Below, one piece after another: positions 23,044 to 29,762 of a stretch of 33,605 bases of DNA. The notes beneath the pieces are model-generated. The model saw only the letters and a program-made list of their open reading frames with translations. It had not been told where the DNA came from and searched no databases. Source of the stretch: Phaeodactylibacter sp. (GTDB lineage: Bacteria > Bacteroidota > Bacteroidia > Chitinophagales > Saprospiraceae). The DNA is taken from NCBI GenBank assembly GCA_024102975.1, contig JAGFJD010000157.1, positions 1 through 33,605 of the forward strand. Reading direction: 5' to 3'. Each line of letters starts with the position of its first letter. The stretch's first letter is position 1. Made by a program: the position numbers and the translations under genes.

Positions 23044-24366
23044 TTACGGGAAAAATGCCCCGTATAACAGGCCCGAAACGGTGGCCATGATAATCACCAA
23101 AAGCACATATACCAGCGTTTTCTGCGTGCCCATCACATCCCGGATGACCAGCATATTGGGCAGCGACAGGGACGGCCCGGCCAGCAGCAATGCCAGGGCA
23201 GGGCCTTTGCCCATCCCTGCCGCGAGCAGCCCCTGCAGGATGGGCACTTCTGTCAGCGTAGCGAAATACATGAAGGCGCCGACTATGGATGCGAACAAGT
23301 TGGACAGCATGGAATTGCCGCCCACCAGCCATATGACCCACTCGCTGGGGACCACCCCGGCCATTTGCGTATCGCCGTGGGTGGATCCCAGCAAAAAACC
23401 TGCAGCCAGGACCCCCAACGCCAACAAGGGCAAAATCTGTTTGGCGAATCCCCAGGTGGAGATTGTCCACTCCCGGTTGTCAGGATCCTTTTCGTCGAGC
23501 AGAGTAATAGCGCTTAGCCCGATGATGCCTACCACAACAGGGACCAGAGGCGTAGGCGACAGCCAGGCCGATGCTGCCGTTGCAAACGCTGCGCGCAGCA
23601 CGTGCTGCCACTTTAGCTTAAGCATGCAGAGCAGGGAGAAAACCAGGAAAATGGAGAATATTGCTGTAAGGGTCCATTTGTTGGCCCACAGCCAGTACCA
23701 TACGCCCCCGGTAACCCCCTCGCCGGGCCTGCCCCAGTTGGCGAACACGAGGATCAGGACGAGGGTGAAAAAGTGGAATGCCGTCTGCCACAGCGGCCGC
23801 TTTTCGGGGACGTCCGGAAAGTCCAGTTGCGCTTCCGCTTTGGCCCTTTCTTCCCGGCGGTAAAGGAAGGACATGGCCAGGCCGATCACCACTGCGAAAA
23901 CCACAGCGCCGACAGTACGGGCCACCCCCATCTCCAACCCTAGGATGCGGGCCGTAAGGATGATGGCCAGAATATTGATGGCCGGCCCCGAATAAAGGAA
24001 AGCTACCGCCGGCCCCAGGCCCGCGCCCCGCTTATGGATGCTGGAGAATAAGGGAAGTATGGTGCAGCTGCAAACCGCCAGGATAGTCCCGGAGACGGCA
24101 GCAACCGAATAAGCCAGCCACTTTTTAGCGTTTGCGCCGAAATATTTGATGACCGCCCCCTGGCTGATAAAAACAGCAATGACGCCGGCAATGAAAAAGG
24201 CAGGCAGCAGGCACAGGATAACATGCTCGCGCGCGTACCATTTCGTCAGGTCGAACATCGCAAGGATGGCTTCCCGGAACCGCTCCGAGCCGATCGGCAG
24301 GAAGAAGGCGAACAGGAAAACCATCACCACCCAGATCAGGATACGAGCTTCCCTTTTCCATTCCAT
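23044..24366 (-). CDS. PF03773-type permease (ArsP/DUF318 family)
   Basis: This 440-residue polytopic inner-membrane protein has about ten hydrophobic helices. The signature CSCTILPLFSSIHKRGAGLGPAVAFLYSGPAINILA lies in the first half (about residues 98-134). The mirrored second-half motif LTEVPILQGLLAAGMGKGPALALLLAGPSLSLPNMLVIRDVMG is near 360-415. A charged cytoplasmic linker (YRREERAKAEAQ) joins the halves. Members near ArsR genes export trivalent organoarsenicals or related metalloids; substrate identity here is inferred from context only. The gene starts 3 bp after the stop of the mini-thioredoxin gene, and the truncated ArsG-like gene follows after 5 bp, so all three form one transcript. 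Confidence 0.88.
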   Translation of the reverse strand: MEWKREARILIWVVMVFLFAFFLPIGSERFREAILAMFDLTKWYAREHVILCLLPAFFIAGVIAVFISQGAVIKYFGANAKKWLAYSVAAVSGTILAVCSCTILPLFSSIHKRGAGLGPAVAFLYSGPAINILAIILTARILGLEMGVARTVGAVVFAVVIGLAMSFLYRREERAKAEAQLDFPDVPEKRPLWQTAFHFFTLVLILVFANWGRPGEGVTGGVWYWLWANKWTLTAIFSIFLVFSLLCMLKLKWQHVLRAAFATAASAWLSPTPLVPVVVGIIGLSAITLLDEKDPDNREWTISTWGFAKQILPLLALGVLAAGFLLGSTHGDTQMAGVVPSEWVIWLVGGNSMLSNLFASIVGAFMYFATLTEVPILQGLLAAGMGKGPALALLLAGPSLSLPNMLVIRDVMGTQKTLVYVLLVIIMATVSGLLYGAFFP

Positions 24367-24369
24367 AGA

Positions 24370-24624
24370 TCATGGTTTTTCGGTGAGCAGGGGCGTTAGG
24401 ATGCCCCTGACTTCGCCGGCCGTCGGCACCCGTCCTTTGATCTTCACTTCCCCGTCGATCACTACCGCAGGAGTGGACAGCACATTGTACGCCATAATCT
24501 GCATGATGTCTTCCACCTTCTCTATTGTCGCCTCCACCCCCAATTCATCCACGGCCTGGCGCACAACTGTTTCCGTTTGCTTGCATTTGGGACAACCGGT
24601 GCCCAGTATTTTGATGTGTTTCAT
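24370..24624 (-). CDS. Mini-thioredoxin (redox-active disulfide protein 2 family)
   Basis: This 84-residue protein, MKHIKILGTGCPKCKQTETVV, has active-site Cys11 and Cys14 (CPKC) and the cis-Pro segment LSTPAVVIDGEVKIKGRVPT. This is the compact thioredoxin-like family commonly found with PF03773 permeases and ArsR in metalloid clusters, where it may hand thiols or metalloid to the permease. The ATG was chosen at the motif-bearing domain start; it lies 9 bp downstream of a 22-bp operator also present before arsR. It is first in the three-gene transcript, and its stop is 3 bp from the permease start. Confidence 0.9.
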   Translation of the reverse strand: MKHIKILGTGCPKCKQTETVVRQAVDELGVEATIEKVEDIMQIMAYNVLSTPAVVIDGEVKIKGRVPTAGEVRGILTPLLTEKP

Positions 24625-24633
24625 AATCCAATA

Positions 24634-24655
24634 GTTTATCGGCGAATTACGATGA
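24634..24655 (-). promoter_or_regulatory. ArsR-type operator before the mini-thioredoxin gene
   Basis: On the gene strand this reads TCATCGTA-N6-CGATAAAC, the same sixteen specific bases with the same 6-base spacer as at 25370-25391. It ends 9 bp upstream of the ATG. The ATCG/CGAT halves form an inverted repeat, as expected for a dimeric ArsR/SmtB repressor. Confidence 0.75.
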
Positions 24656-24793
24656 ATTTGGGTAAAAAACACTGATATTTATCACCTGGCCAGGATGATA
24701 ATGATTGCTTCTCCATGGAGCGTGTTTTTGTGGCTCTGCCGACACGGATAAACCTCAAAGGCCTCATTTTCATAGCGAATGGGGTTATTGTAA

Positions 24794-24990
24794 ACCGGAT
24801 GCTATACTGCTGGACATTTTTTGGACACAGAGTACGCCGACCTGCCTGCCGCGAGGCGCGGCCTTGCAGGCAGGGAAGACACAGAGCCACACAGAGGCTT
24901 GATTATCAGCGGAAAAACTTTGCGTACCTCTGTGTTGGACTTAGTGCGCTCTGTGTCCAAAACCATTTTGTCCAGTAGTGTGATCGGATG
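24794..24990 (+). repeat. MITE-like repeat copy 2 (24803-24981) with 9-bp flanking duplication
   Basis: The element runs from TATACTGCTGGACA to its mirror TGTCCAGTAGTGTG and is rich in GGACACAGAG. The flanks are ACCGGATGC (24794-24802) and ATCGGATGC (24982-24990), a 9-bp direct repeat with one mismatch. A 34-bp palindrome (24841-24874) is nested inside; without it the element is 145 bp. It lies between arsR and the mini-thioredoxin gene, separating the regulator from the efflux transcript. Confidence 0.85.
24841..24874. repeat. 34-bp nested palindrome, copy 2
   Basis: CCTGCCTGC ... GCAGGCAGG arms, inserted between GTACGCCGA and GAAGACACAG of the host element. The copy at 27146 has these two blocks directly joined, so the palindrome is an insertion and not part of the original. 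Confidence 0.8.
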
Positions 24991-25010
24991 CCTGCCTTGT
25001 CCTTTTCCCG

Positions 25011-25361
25011 TTATTCATCTGAACTACATAATGTTTGGCCCTCCTGAGGGCCCGATAGCTGGAACAACTCGCTAAACAACCGCCGGGCTACCGGCCAATT
25101 CTCCTGGTTGAGGCAGTATTTCACCTTCGGCGGCATGATCTCTCCTTGTATAAGCCCAGCATCTTTCAACATCTTCAGATGTTGCGATATGGTGGACTGT
25201 GCCAGGGGGATACTATCTGCCAGGTCGCCAGTATAGCAACAGGCCTGGGTATTCAAAATCTTCAAAATTTGAATCCGAACCGGATGTCCCATTGCTTTGG
25301 CAAATGCGGCCAGCTTTTTTTCATCGGCATTGTAGGCTATTTTAGCCAAGGTTCTACTCAT
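25011..25361 (-). CDS. arsR: ArsR/SmtB-family repressor
   Basis: This 116-residue winged-helix regulator starts at the ATG of MSRTLAKIAY; the upstream frame is non-homologous. The HTH lies at residues ~46-70 (DLADSIPLAQSTISQHLKMLKDAGLI), preceded by GHPVRIQILKIL. A Cys pair, C41-C42 (NTQACCYTG), sits just before the recognition region, with further Cys at 83 and 112, a plausible thiolate site for arsenite or similar ions. A 22-bp palindrome overlapping the region 8 bp before the start suggests autorepression, and the identical motif precedes the mini-thioredoxin gene. It is separated from the efflux genes by a mobile repeat. Confidence 0.9.
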   Translation of the reverse strand: MSRTLAKIAYNADEKKLAAFAKAMGHPVRIQILKILNTQACCYTGDLADSIPLAQSTISQHLKMLKDAGLIQGEIMPPKVKYCLNQENWPVARRLFSELFQLSGPQEGQTLCSSDE

Positions 25362-25369
25362 TTTGGTTA

Positions 25370-25391
25370 GTTTATCGTGAAAATACGATGA
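25370..25391 (-). promoter_or_regulatory. ArsR-type operator before arsR
   Basis: On the gene strand this reads TCATCGTA-N6-CGATAAAC, ending 8 bp before the arsR start codon. ATCGT...ACGAT arms form an inverted repeat. It shares all sixteen fixed bases and the spacer length with the site at 24634-24655. Confidence 0.75.
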
Positions 25392-25740
25392 TTGGTTGTG
25401 AAATGCAAGGCTGGCCTGATTGTATCTGACAGTCAGAGGCAGGGTAAAAAAGAGCTCGGCATGGACCAGCGAATGCTTCACAAAATCCAACTCACTGGCC
25501 GCTGTGTATGTATTTCCCTGGCCGTCTGCCAAACTCACCGGATAGTCTAAATCCATGCAATATTCAGTCATGAGGAAGGCAGGTAGGGTTGTGCCGATGG
25601 ATTGGTTCCGGCCCCAGACCCGTACGCTCGGTGGTGTGAAGGTTCTCCGACAACGCTGAATCCTTTGCCCAGTGGGTAGGCTTAAAATTCAGGATTGTCG
25701 GTTTCCACCCGATTGTTGGCAGCCTCTTTAGAGCATGAGG
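25392..25740. other. Gene-free stretch; possible group II intron fragment near 25595-25640
   Basis: No gene is supported. The plus strand contains AGACCCGTACGCTCGGTGG followed by TGTGAAGG. This resembles the conserved end of domain IV in bacterial group II introns (CCGTACG..CGGTGGTGTGA). No reverse transcriptase or domain V hairpin was found, so at best this is a remnant. The rest is unremarkable. Confidence 0.3.
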
Positions 25741-26945
25741 AGGAAACGAACCATCCCTGTTCCACGTTACCTTTGAAAACACCAAACCAAATATGGCCAA
25801 ATCTCTCGAACAACAATCCTATCAATTCGTCAAAGCGCTGGGAAAATTTGACTACGCCCTTTCCAGCCTGGACCGCGTCTGGAAAGTGCTCTTCAAAGGG
25901 TTGGGGCAGCAATGGAACTACCTCCACATTTCAAAATACCAAAAGACGTACTACATCACCCATGTCGACGGAGAGAGCGGTACGCTGGAGGTGGCGCCGG
26001 AAAAAAGCGTCAAGGTCATGGAATCGGGCGCCTTCTCAGATGCCCGCCCGTTTTATCCGGAGGAGGAGCTGATGGAAGAGTGGCGGCAACTCCTTTCCGC
26101 CGCCGGGAAATGGCTGAAGCTGGTGGAGAAGGACTGGATCAAAGCCAACAGGCAAGTCCAGGAAGAATACCCCTTGAAGTACCGGTACGGCACTGTCCCC
26201 CACGGCCTCGTCCGGGAATCCATACCCGGCGCTTTCCGGCTGGACAAGGCACTCGGCAAATCCAAAGCGAGAAAGCTGATCCGCCTGGTGGAAGAAGGTT
26301 ATTTCATGAACCGGGAAAACACCATGACCCCATCCATGACGGCGGCAAAGTATTTCGAATATTGCAAGATCGCCTACATAGCGGCGGCCAGAAAGGAGGA
26401 TAAGGTGGACTCCTCGCTCTCCGGAAGAGAAATGTACAAGCTATACGCCGACGGCCGGCACGACGGCCTGCTCGATATCGATCCGGATTCCGAACAGGAA
26501 TTTTCCGACTGGATTGATCGCAAACACCCCAAATGGACGGGCGGAGGGCATCCCTGGGAGATCAAACGGGGCGGCAATACTACGCATATTGATCTCTATG
26601 TCCGCCGGCCGGACTACTACTCCAAAGAGGGTTTTGTGGTAGAAGTGAACGGCCCATCCATCATCCGCATGGTTGAGGCCATGAACATGTTCCTGGCCAT
26701 CCATGAAGCTTCGTTGCCCATCACCATAGCTGAGCCCGAGAGCGTAAGGAAAAGGTTGCTGGGGCAGGATAATGTCGGCATCATCCCGGAATACGCCTCT
26801 CTTCACCGGGCTAACCAGCGCTTCCATTCGGAGGAGGATGTCTTTGAGGTGATGTACTACGAGAATCTGGGCCGTTACAAACGGAGGATTACGCCGTTTA
26901 TCCGGTGGGAAGCGCTGCCGGTGTTGCGGTTGAGGGATGTTTAAA
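25741..26945 (+). repeat. Duplicated 1.2-kb cassette, copy A
   Basis: This aligns with 30800-32004 over its whole length with no insertion or deletion (constant offset of 5059). It begins at AGGAAACGAACC, 52 bp before the ATG, and ends at the stop codon plus one base. Sequences outside these limits are unrelated. The unit is exactly one gene with its leader. No inverted ends or target duplications were recognised. Confidence 0.85.
25793..26944 (+). CDS. Unrecognised 383-residue protein, copy A (HPWEI-RGGN family)
   Basis: This 383-residue soluble protein has no signal peptide or membrane segment. The N-terminal ~100 residues are mixed (KFDYALSSLDRVWKVLF), followed by a helical, Lys/Glu-rich middle (residues ~90-200). 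A well-conserved C-terminal block contains SGREMYKLYADGRHDGLLDIDPDSEQEF, then GGGHPWEIKRGGNTTHIDL (~250-268) and KRLLGQDNVGIIPEYASLH. The HPWEI.RGGN.THI signature suggests a catalytic or ligand-binding centre (His, Glu, Arg, Asn), but I cannot name the family or activity. The paralogue at 30852-32003 differs at about 31 residues with no indel, so both seem to be under selection. The conserved 52-bp leader encodes an in-frame FHVTFEN but has no start codon. It borders a toxin-antitoxin island. Confidence 0.85.
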   Translation: MAKSLEQQSYQFVKALGKFDYALSSLDRVWKVLFKGLGQQWNYLHISKYQKTYYITHVDGESGTLEVAPEKSVKVMESGAFSDARPFYPEEELMEEWRQLLSAAGKWLKLVEKDWIKANRQVQEEYPLKYRYGTVPHGLVRESIPGAFRLDKALGKSKARKLIRLVEEGYFMNRENTMTPSMTAAKYFEYCKIAYIAAARKEDKVDSSLSGREMYKLYADGRHDGLLDIDPDSEQEFSDWIDRKHPKWTGGGHPWEIKRGGNTTHIDLYVRRPDYYSKEGFVVEVNGPSIIRMVEAMNMFLAIHEASLPITIAEPESVRKRLLGQDNVGIIPEYASLHRANQRFHSEEDVFEVMYYENLGRYKRRITPFIRWEALPVLRLRDV

Positions 26946-27136
26946 GGATGGTTTCTTCGAATTCTGAATAAGTGACAATTTTGGTAATAAGTGTCTTATC
27001 CCGGCTGTCTGCAAAGCGATGTGCCAGGTGCTGACGGCTACAAAACCAAAGACAGCGTATTGGTGGGCATAGCGCTTGAGAATCCGGCGAGCCATTCGTT
27101 TCTTGCGGTGGTGGCCATAGTTTACGCCAAAACAGG

Positions 27137-27300
27137 CTGGCCTGGCGCACTACTAGACATTTTCTGGACACAGAGTACGCCGAGAAGACACAGAGTCACA
27201 CAGAGACCTGATTATCAATGGAAAGCACTCCGTGTACTCTGTGTTGCCCTCAGTGCCCTCTGTGTCCAAAACCATTTTGTCCAGTGGTGTGCTGGCCTGG
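27137..27300 (+). repeat. MITE-like repeat copy 3 (27146-27291) with perfect 9-bp target duplication
   Basis: The 146-bp element begins CGCACTACTAGACA and ends TGTCCAGTGGTGTG (mirror images with few mismatches). It contains ACACAGAGTACGCCGAG on one arm and CTCTGTGTCC on the other. It is flanked on both sides by CTGGCCTGG (27137-27145 and 27292-27300). It lacks the 34-bp nested palindrome. It encodes no protein. Confidence 0.88.
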
Positions 27301-27310
27301 TATGAAACCA

Positions 27311-27338
27311 AAAAGCCTTGGCGAAAGCCGAGGCTTTT
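27311..27338. terminator. Intrinsic terminator, bidirectional
   Basis: AAAAGCCTTGGC-gaaa-GCCGAGGCTTTT has a GC-rich stem (one mismatch) closed by a GAAA tetraloop and flanked by A and T runs on either side. It probably ends transcription from cassette A or leftward transcripts from the toxin pair. Confidence 0.75.
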
Positions 27339-27758
27339 GTGGTTCCACCTGGGCTGGAATGGGGTTTTTAAATCGTTGATAATCAGTGTTTTTGAACACG
27401 ATTTTTTGGTTTTTTAAAATGGGTTAAAAGTTTTTGGGGGTGTTTTGGGGTTTTTTGCCGGGAAATCTGGCTTTTTGTCCGGCTTGAACTTGCTGTTCCT
27501 GCTTCCACAGCCAGAATGTTCTGAATATAAAGATAAGGAAATCTTTTCAATCCAGGGACGGTACTGAGTGGCCATTTCCTTTTTTGGCCTCGGGCCAATC
27601 AATTCAATCGTTATTACCGTCACCGCTTTTTCTTTCAGCGTCATCAGCTTCCAAAGGACGGCTTCGTCCTAGAGGTTAGCGAGCCAGGTGATAAAGTTTC
27701 ACTTTTTGGCTCCATATTCATTTCTTGAAAAGTATTGTGCGTCAGGCAGGTGATTTTA

Positions 27759-28166
27759 TCACCGGATGGGCCGAACCTTGATTTCTGATATGCCAGAGAA
27801 GTCTTTAACGTTCACCGTAGCAATTTCCGGTATTTGGTGAACGATAGCTACCGAAACGATTTCCATATCATAAACTCTGTTTCCAGTAGGTTGATACTTT
27901 TGAAGCAGTTGTTCAAAAACAGAGAGGCTTTGGTGATCAGGATACAAAATTTGAGTGTTTTGGCGAACCTGCATGTAAAAACCATAAGCTTTTTGGAGGG
28001 GAACGCCCAATTTTGAACACACGGCAAAATACTCACTAATGTTTTTGGTGGTAATGAAGAAATTCAGAGAGGGGTTACTGATTAATGTGACAGCATCATG
28101 ATAAAATGGGTTGCCCTTATCTAAGGCATAGATCAATATGTTGGTATCCAGCAGTACATCAGTCAT
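27759..28166 (-). CDS. PIN-domain ribonuclease toxin (VapC-like)
   Basis: This 135-residue cytoplasmic protein starts at MTDVLLDTNILIYAL; a longer upstream frame overlaps the antitoxin. PIN acidic residues are visible: D7 (LLDTN), E45 (NISEYF), D100 (RVYDMEIVSVA) and D122 (NVKDFSGI). The full set predicts a Mg-dependent RNase toxin. Its start overlaps the 3' end of the upstream gene by 8 bp, the normal layout of an antitoxin-toxin operon. A truncated near-copy lies at 1-285. The RNA target cannot be inferred. Confidence 0.9.
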   Translation of the reverse strand: MTDVLLDTNILIYALDKGNPFYHDAVTLISNPSLNFFITTKNISEYFAVCSKLGVPLQKAYGFYMQVRQNTQILYPDHQSLSVFEQLLQKYQPTGNRVYDMEIVSVAIVHQIPEIATVNVKDFSGISEIKVRPIR

Positions 28167-28383
28167 TGTACGCAAGATCACGAAGGTTGGGAATAGAAGC
28201 AAGTTTGTCTCCCAGGTCAACGGAACCGGCAAGAGACCAATCTCGCTTTTCCGGTTCCACGAGCGGCTTTTCAGTAGTTTGAGTGTAGAAAGACAGTTTA
28301 TCTAACCCACTGTCCTTAAGTAACTGAAGGACTCGAATCAGGTCACCTTCATCATCAAAATAAACGATCAACCGTGCAGTCAT
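28159..28383 (-). CDS. Antitoxin partner of the PIN toxin
   Basis: This 74-residue protein, MTARLIVYFDDEGDLIRVL..., overlaps the toxin start by 8 bp. The N-terminal half has a beta-alpha pattern (LIVYFDDEGDLIRVLQLLKDSGLDKLSFY). The C-terminal half is extended and polar (VEPEKRDWSLAGSVDLGDKLASIPNLRDLAY), fitting a flexible toxin-wrapping tail. I cannot assign it to a classic AbrB, RHH or Phd DNA-binding family. The role is inferred from position, size and overlap. Confidence 0.75.
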   Translation of the reverse strand: MTARLIVYFDDEGDLIRVLQLLKDSGLDKLSFYTQTTEKPLVEPEKRDWSLAGSVDLGDKLASIPNLRDLAYND

Positions 28384-28506
28384 GAAAAATCATTTTCAAT
28401 AAAAATACATCAATAGCTTTCAACAAGCAAATGAATAACCGATAAACCAGGGGGGAAATTCCATAATCATCCATTACTTAAATTTAGTTGGCCACTGTCT
28501 GAAGAC

Positions 28507-28617
28507 TTACTCTATCCAGTTTCTCACCCCTTCCGCCACACTAACGAACAAGTGGGCATCCTGGTGGGGCACCCCTTTTGCAGCCAATTCTTTATAGGAT
28601 TGCCTTGAAGTGCTCAT
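28507..28617 (-). CDS. Short ORF overlapping the AbiEi gene end, possible remnant of its partner
   Basis: This is a 36-codon frame, MSTSRQSYKELAAKGVPHQD to VAEGVRNWIE. The ATG lies inside the last codons of the AbiEi-type gene (26-bp overlap), the place where the cognate toxin gene usually starts. Composition looks protein-like, but it ends in TAA after 36 codons and nothing toxin-like follows. It may be the surviving 5' end of a deleted partner or a small real protein. Confidence 0.4.
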   Translation of the reverse strand: MSTSRQSYKELAAKGVPHQDAHLFVSVAEGVRNWIE

Positions 28618-29596
28618 TGAAAATGATTTCTGCCGCCTCTCGACAGCGTTTATCATGAGTGTTCATCAGGTCCACATAAACCAGCAGTGGGGGCACGGTA
28701 GGCTGTGCAGGGCCCTCAGGCTCCCAAAAGCGCCGAAATACCCGGATGGGGCCTTGTTCATCCGGGACCAGGCGGTATTTTGTCATCAGTGCATTTCTAC
28801 GCTCACTGGTATACAGCGTCAATATTTCCGGCCGAAGATACTGCGTTAACAGATCACCAGCCGCCTCCCCTCCCCATTGTGTCTGCCCGTAATCTAACGG
28901 CAGCTGTTTCCATGCTTCCGGATCTTTCTCTCCCTTCGGTTCCCAACGGTATCGCCCTACTACCAGGCTGGGCTTTAAGGTATCTTCATAGGCAACCATC
29001 CATTTTTCCAGTAGGGCTTTCCTATCCATGAAGGCAAAGTTGTTTTTATCCTTTCTAACCAGATAGCCTGTTTCCAGCAAACCGTCAATGACCCGTGGAA
29101 TATTACCGAGAGCCACTCCTGCTCGCCGGGCAATTTCCCGCTGCGGCTCGTTGATCAGATCTTTGTCCAACAACAATTGAAACAGCACCTTCAAACCTGT
29201 TTTTGTAAACGCCCGGTTGCTCTTTGCCGCCGGCGCCTTCAGAGGCTTATTGGCGTCAATCCACAACCAGATATCGCCTTGCCGGATGAAAATATTTCCG
29301 TTGGCCTCGAGGTAAGCAATGCCCAACTGCCGCAGAGATTCTTTTATCTTCGGGAAAAGCCTTTGAGCGACCAACAGATAGGGTGGGAACTTTTGAGCAA
29401 CATACTCTATTTGCTGAAGCTGATGGGCACGTAGCTCTTTTTTGATGTCTATTTTGAACCTTAAATGGCTTTGGGGGAGTTCCAGCTCCACTATGCCATC
29501 CAAATTGGTATTGGCCTTCCATACACCTTCAATCCCAGTGGTTTTCCGAAGGTTGGCTAAAGCGGTGTCTAGTATGTCTTCCCTTGGCTTGTTCAT
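28592..29596 (-). CDS. AbiEi-family type IV antitoxin / transcriptional regulator
   Basis: This is a 334-residue protein. The N-terminal part (~1-120) looks like the nuclease-like fold seen in this family (LRFKIDIKKELRAHQLQQIEYVAQKF ... LGIAYLEANGNIFIRQGDIWLWID). A winged helix-turn-helix follows at ~131-190 (KVLFQLLLDKDLINEPQREIARRAGVALGNIPRVIDGLLETGYLV). The C-terminal ~200-334 carries the GGEAAGDLLTQYLRPEILTLYT block typical of AbiEi-like antitoxins. In known systems it is followed by a nucleotidyltransferase toxin (AbiEii) and represses its own promoter. Here a 50-bp palindrome covers the start codon, consistent with autorepression. The toxin gene is absent; only a 36-codon frame remains. 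Confidence 0.82.
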   Translation of the reverse strand: MNKPREDILDTALANLRKTTGIEGVWKANTNLDGIVELELPQSHLRFKIDIKKELRAHQLQQIEYVAQKFPPYLLVAQRLFPKIKESLRQLGIAYLEANGNIFIRQGDIWLWIDANKPLKAPAAKSNRAFTKTGLKVLFQLLLDKDLINEPQREIARRAGVALGNIPRVIDGLLETGYLVRKDKNNFAFMDRKALLEKWMVAYEDTLKPSLVVGRYRWEPKGEKDPEAWKQLPLDYGQTQWGGEAAGDLLTQYLRPEILTLYTSERRNALMTKYRLVPDEQGPIRVFRRFWEPEGPAQPTVPPLLVYVDLMNTHDKRCREAAEIIFNEHFKAIL

Positions 29597-29640
29597 TTTT
29601 ATTTATGAACACGAAACGTGAACAAATAAATATAATGAAC
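29591..29640. promoter_or_regulatory. Palindromic operator over the AbiEi start
   Basis: GTTCATT..TATTTATGAACACG on the left is mirrored by CGTGAACAAATAAATATAATGAAC on the right with a few mismatches, centred on CACG-aaa-CGTG (29610-29620). It spans the start codon (29594-29596) and the promoter region, a position suited to autorepression by the AbiEi-type protein. Confidence 0.6.
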
Positions 29641-29762
29641 AAAAATACAGAAGGTTGCTCAGAAAATCAAGGGGTTGTCCAGGTATTTATCACCACCAAA
29701 AGTAAAGTAAGGATACGGTTCGCGCCTTTTATTCTATCGCATCCCGGTGAGGCGCTCCCTTT

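Larger units (their letters stand above)
26946..27758. other. Gene-free stretch between cassette A and the PIN toxin gene
   Basis: This holds the mobile repeat at 27146-27291 and a terminator at 27311-27338. Short minus frames at 26950-27130 (MARRILKRYAHQYAVFGFV) and 27414-27644 look like possible protein scraps, perhaps transposase remnants, but match nothing I can name. AT-rich poly-T/poly-G tracts occur at 27390-27480. Confidence 0.5.

Noticed and set aside
27414..27644. 76-codon minus frame (MTLKEKAVTVITIELIG...)
   Set aside because: Only the first ~40 residues look protein-like and the tail is homopolymer-derived. It could be a transposase scrap but cannot be supported.
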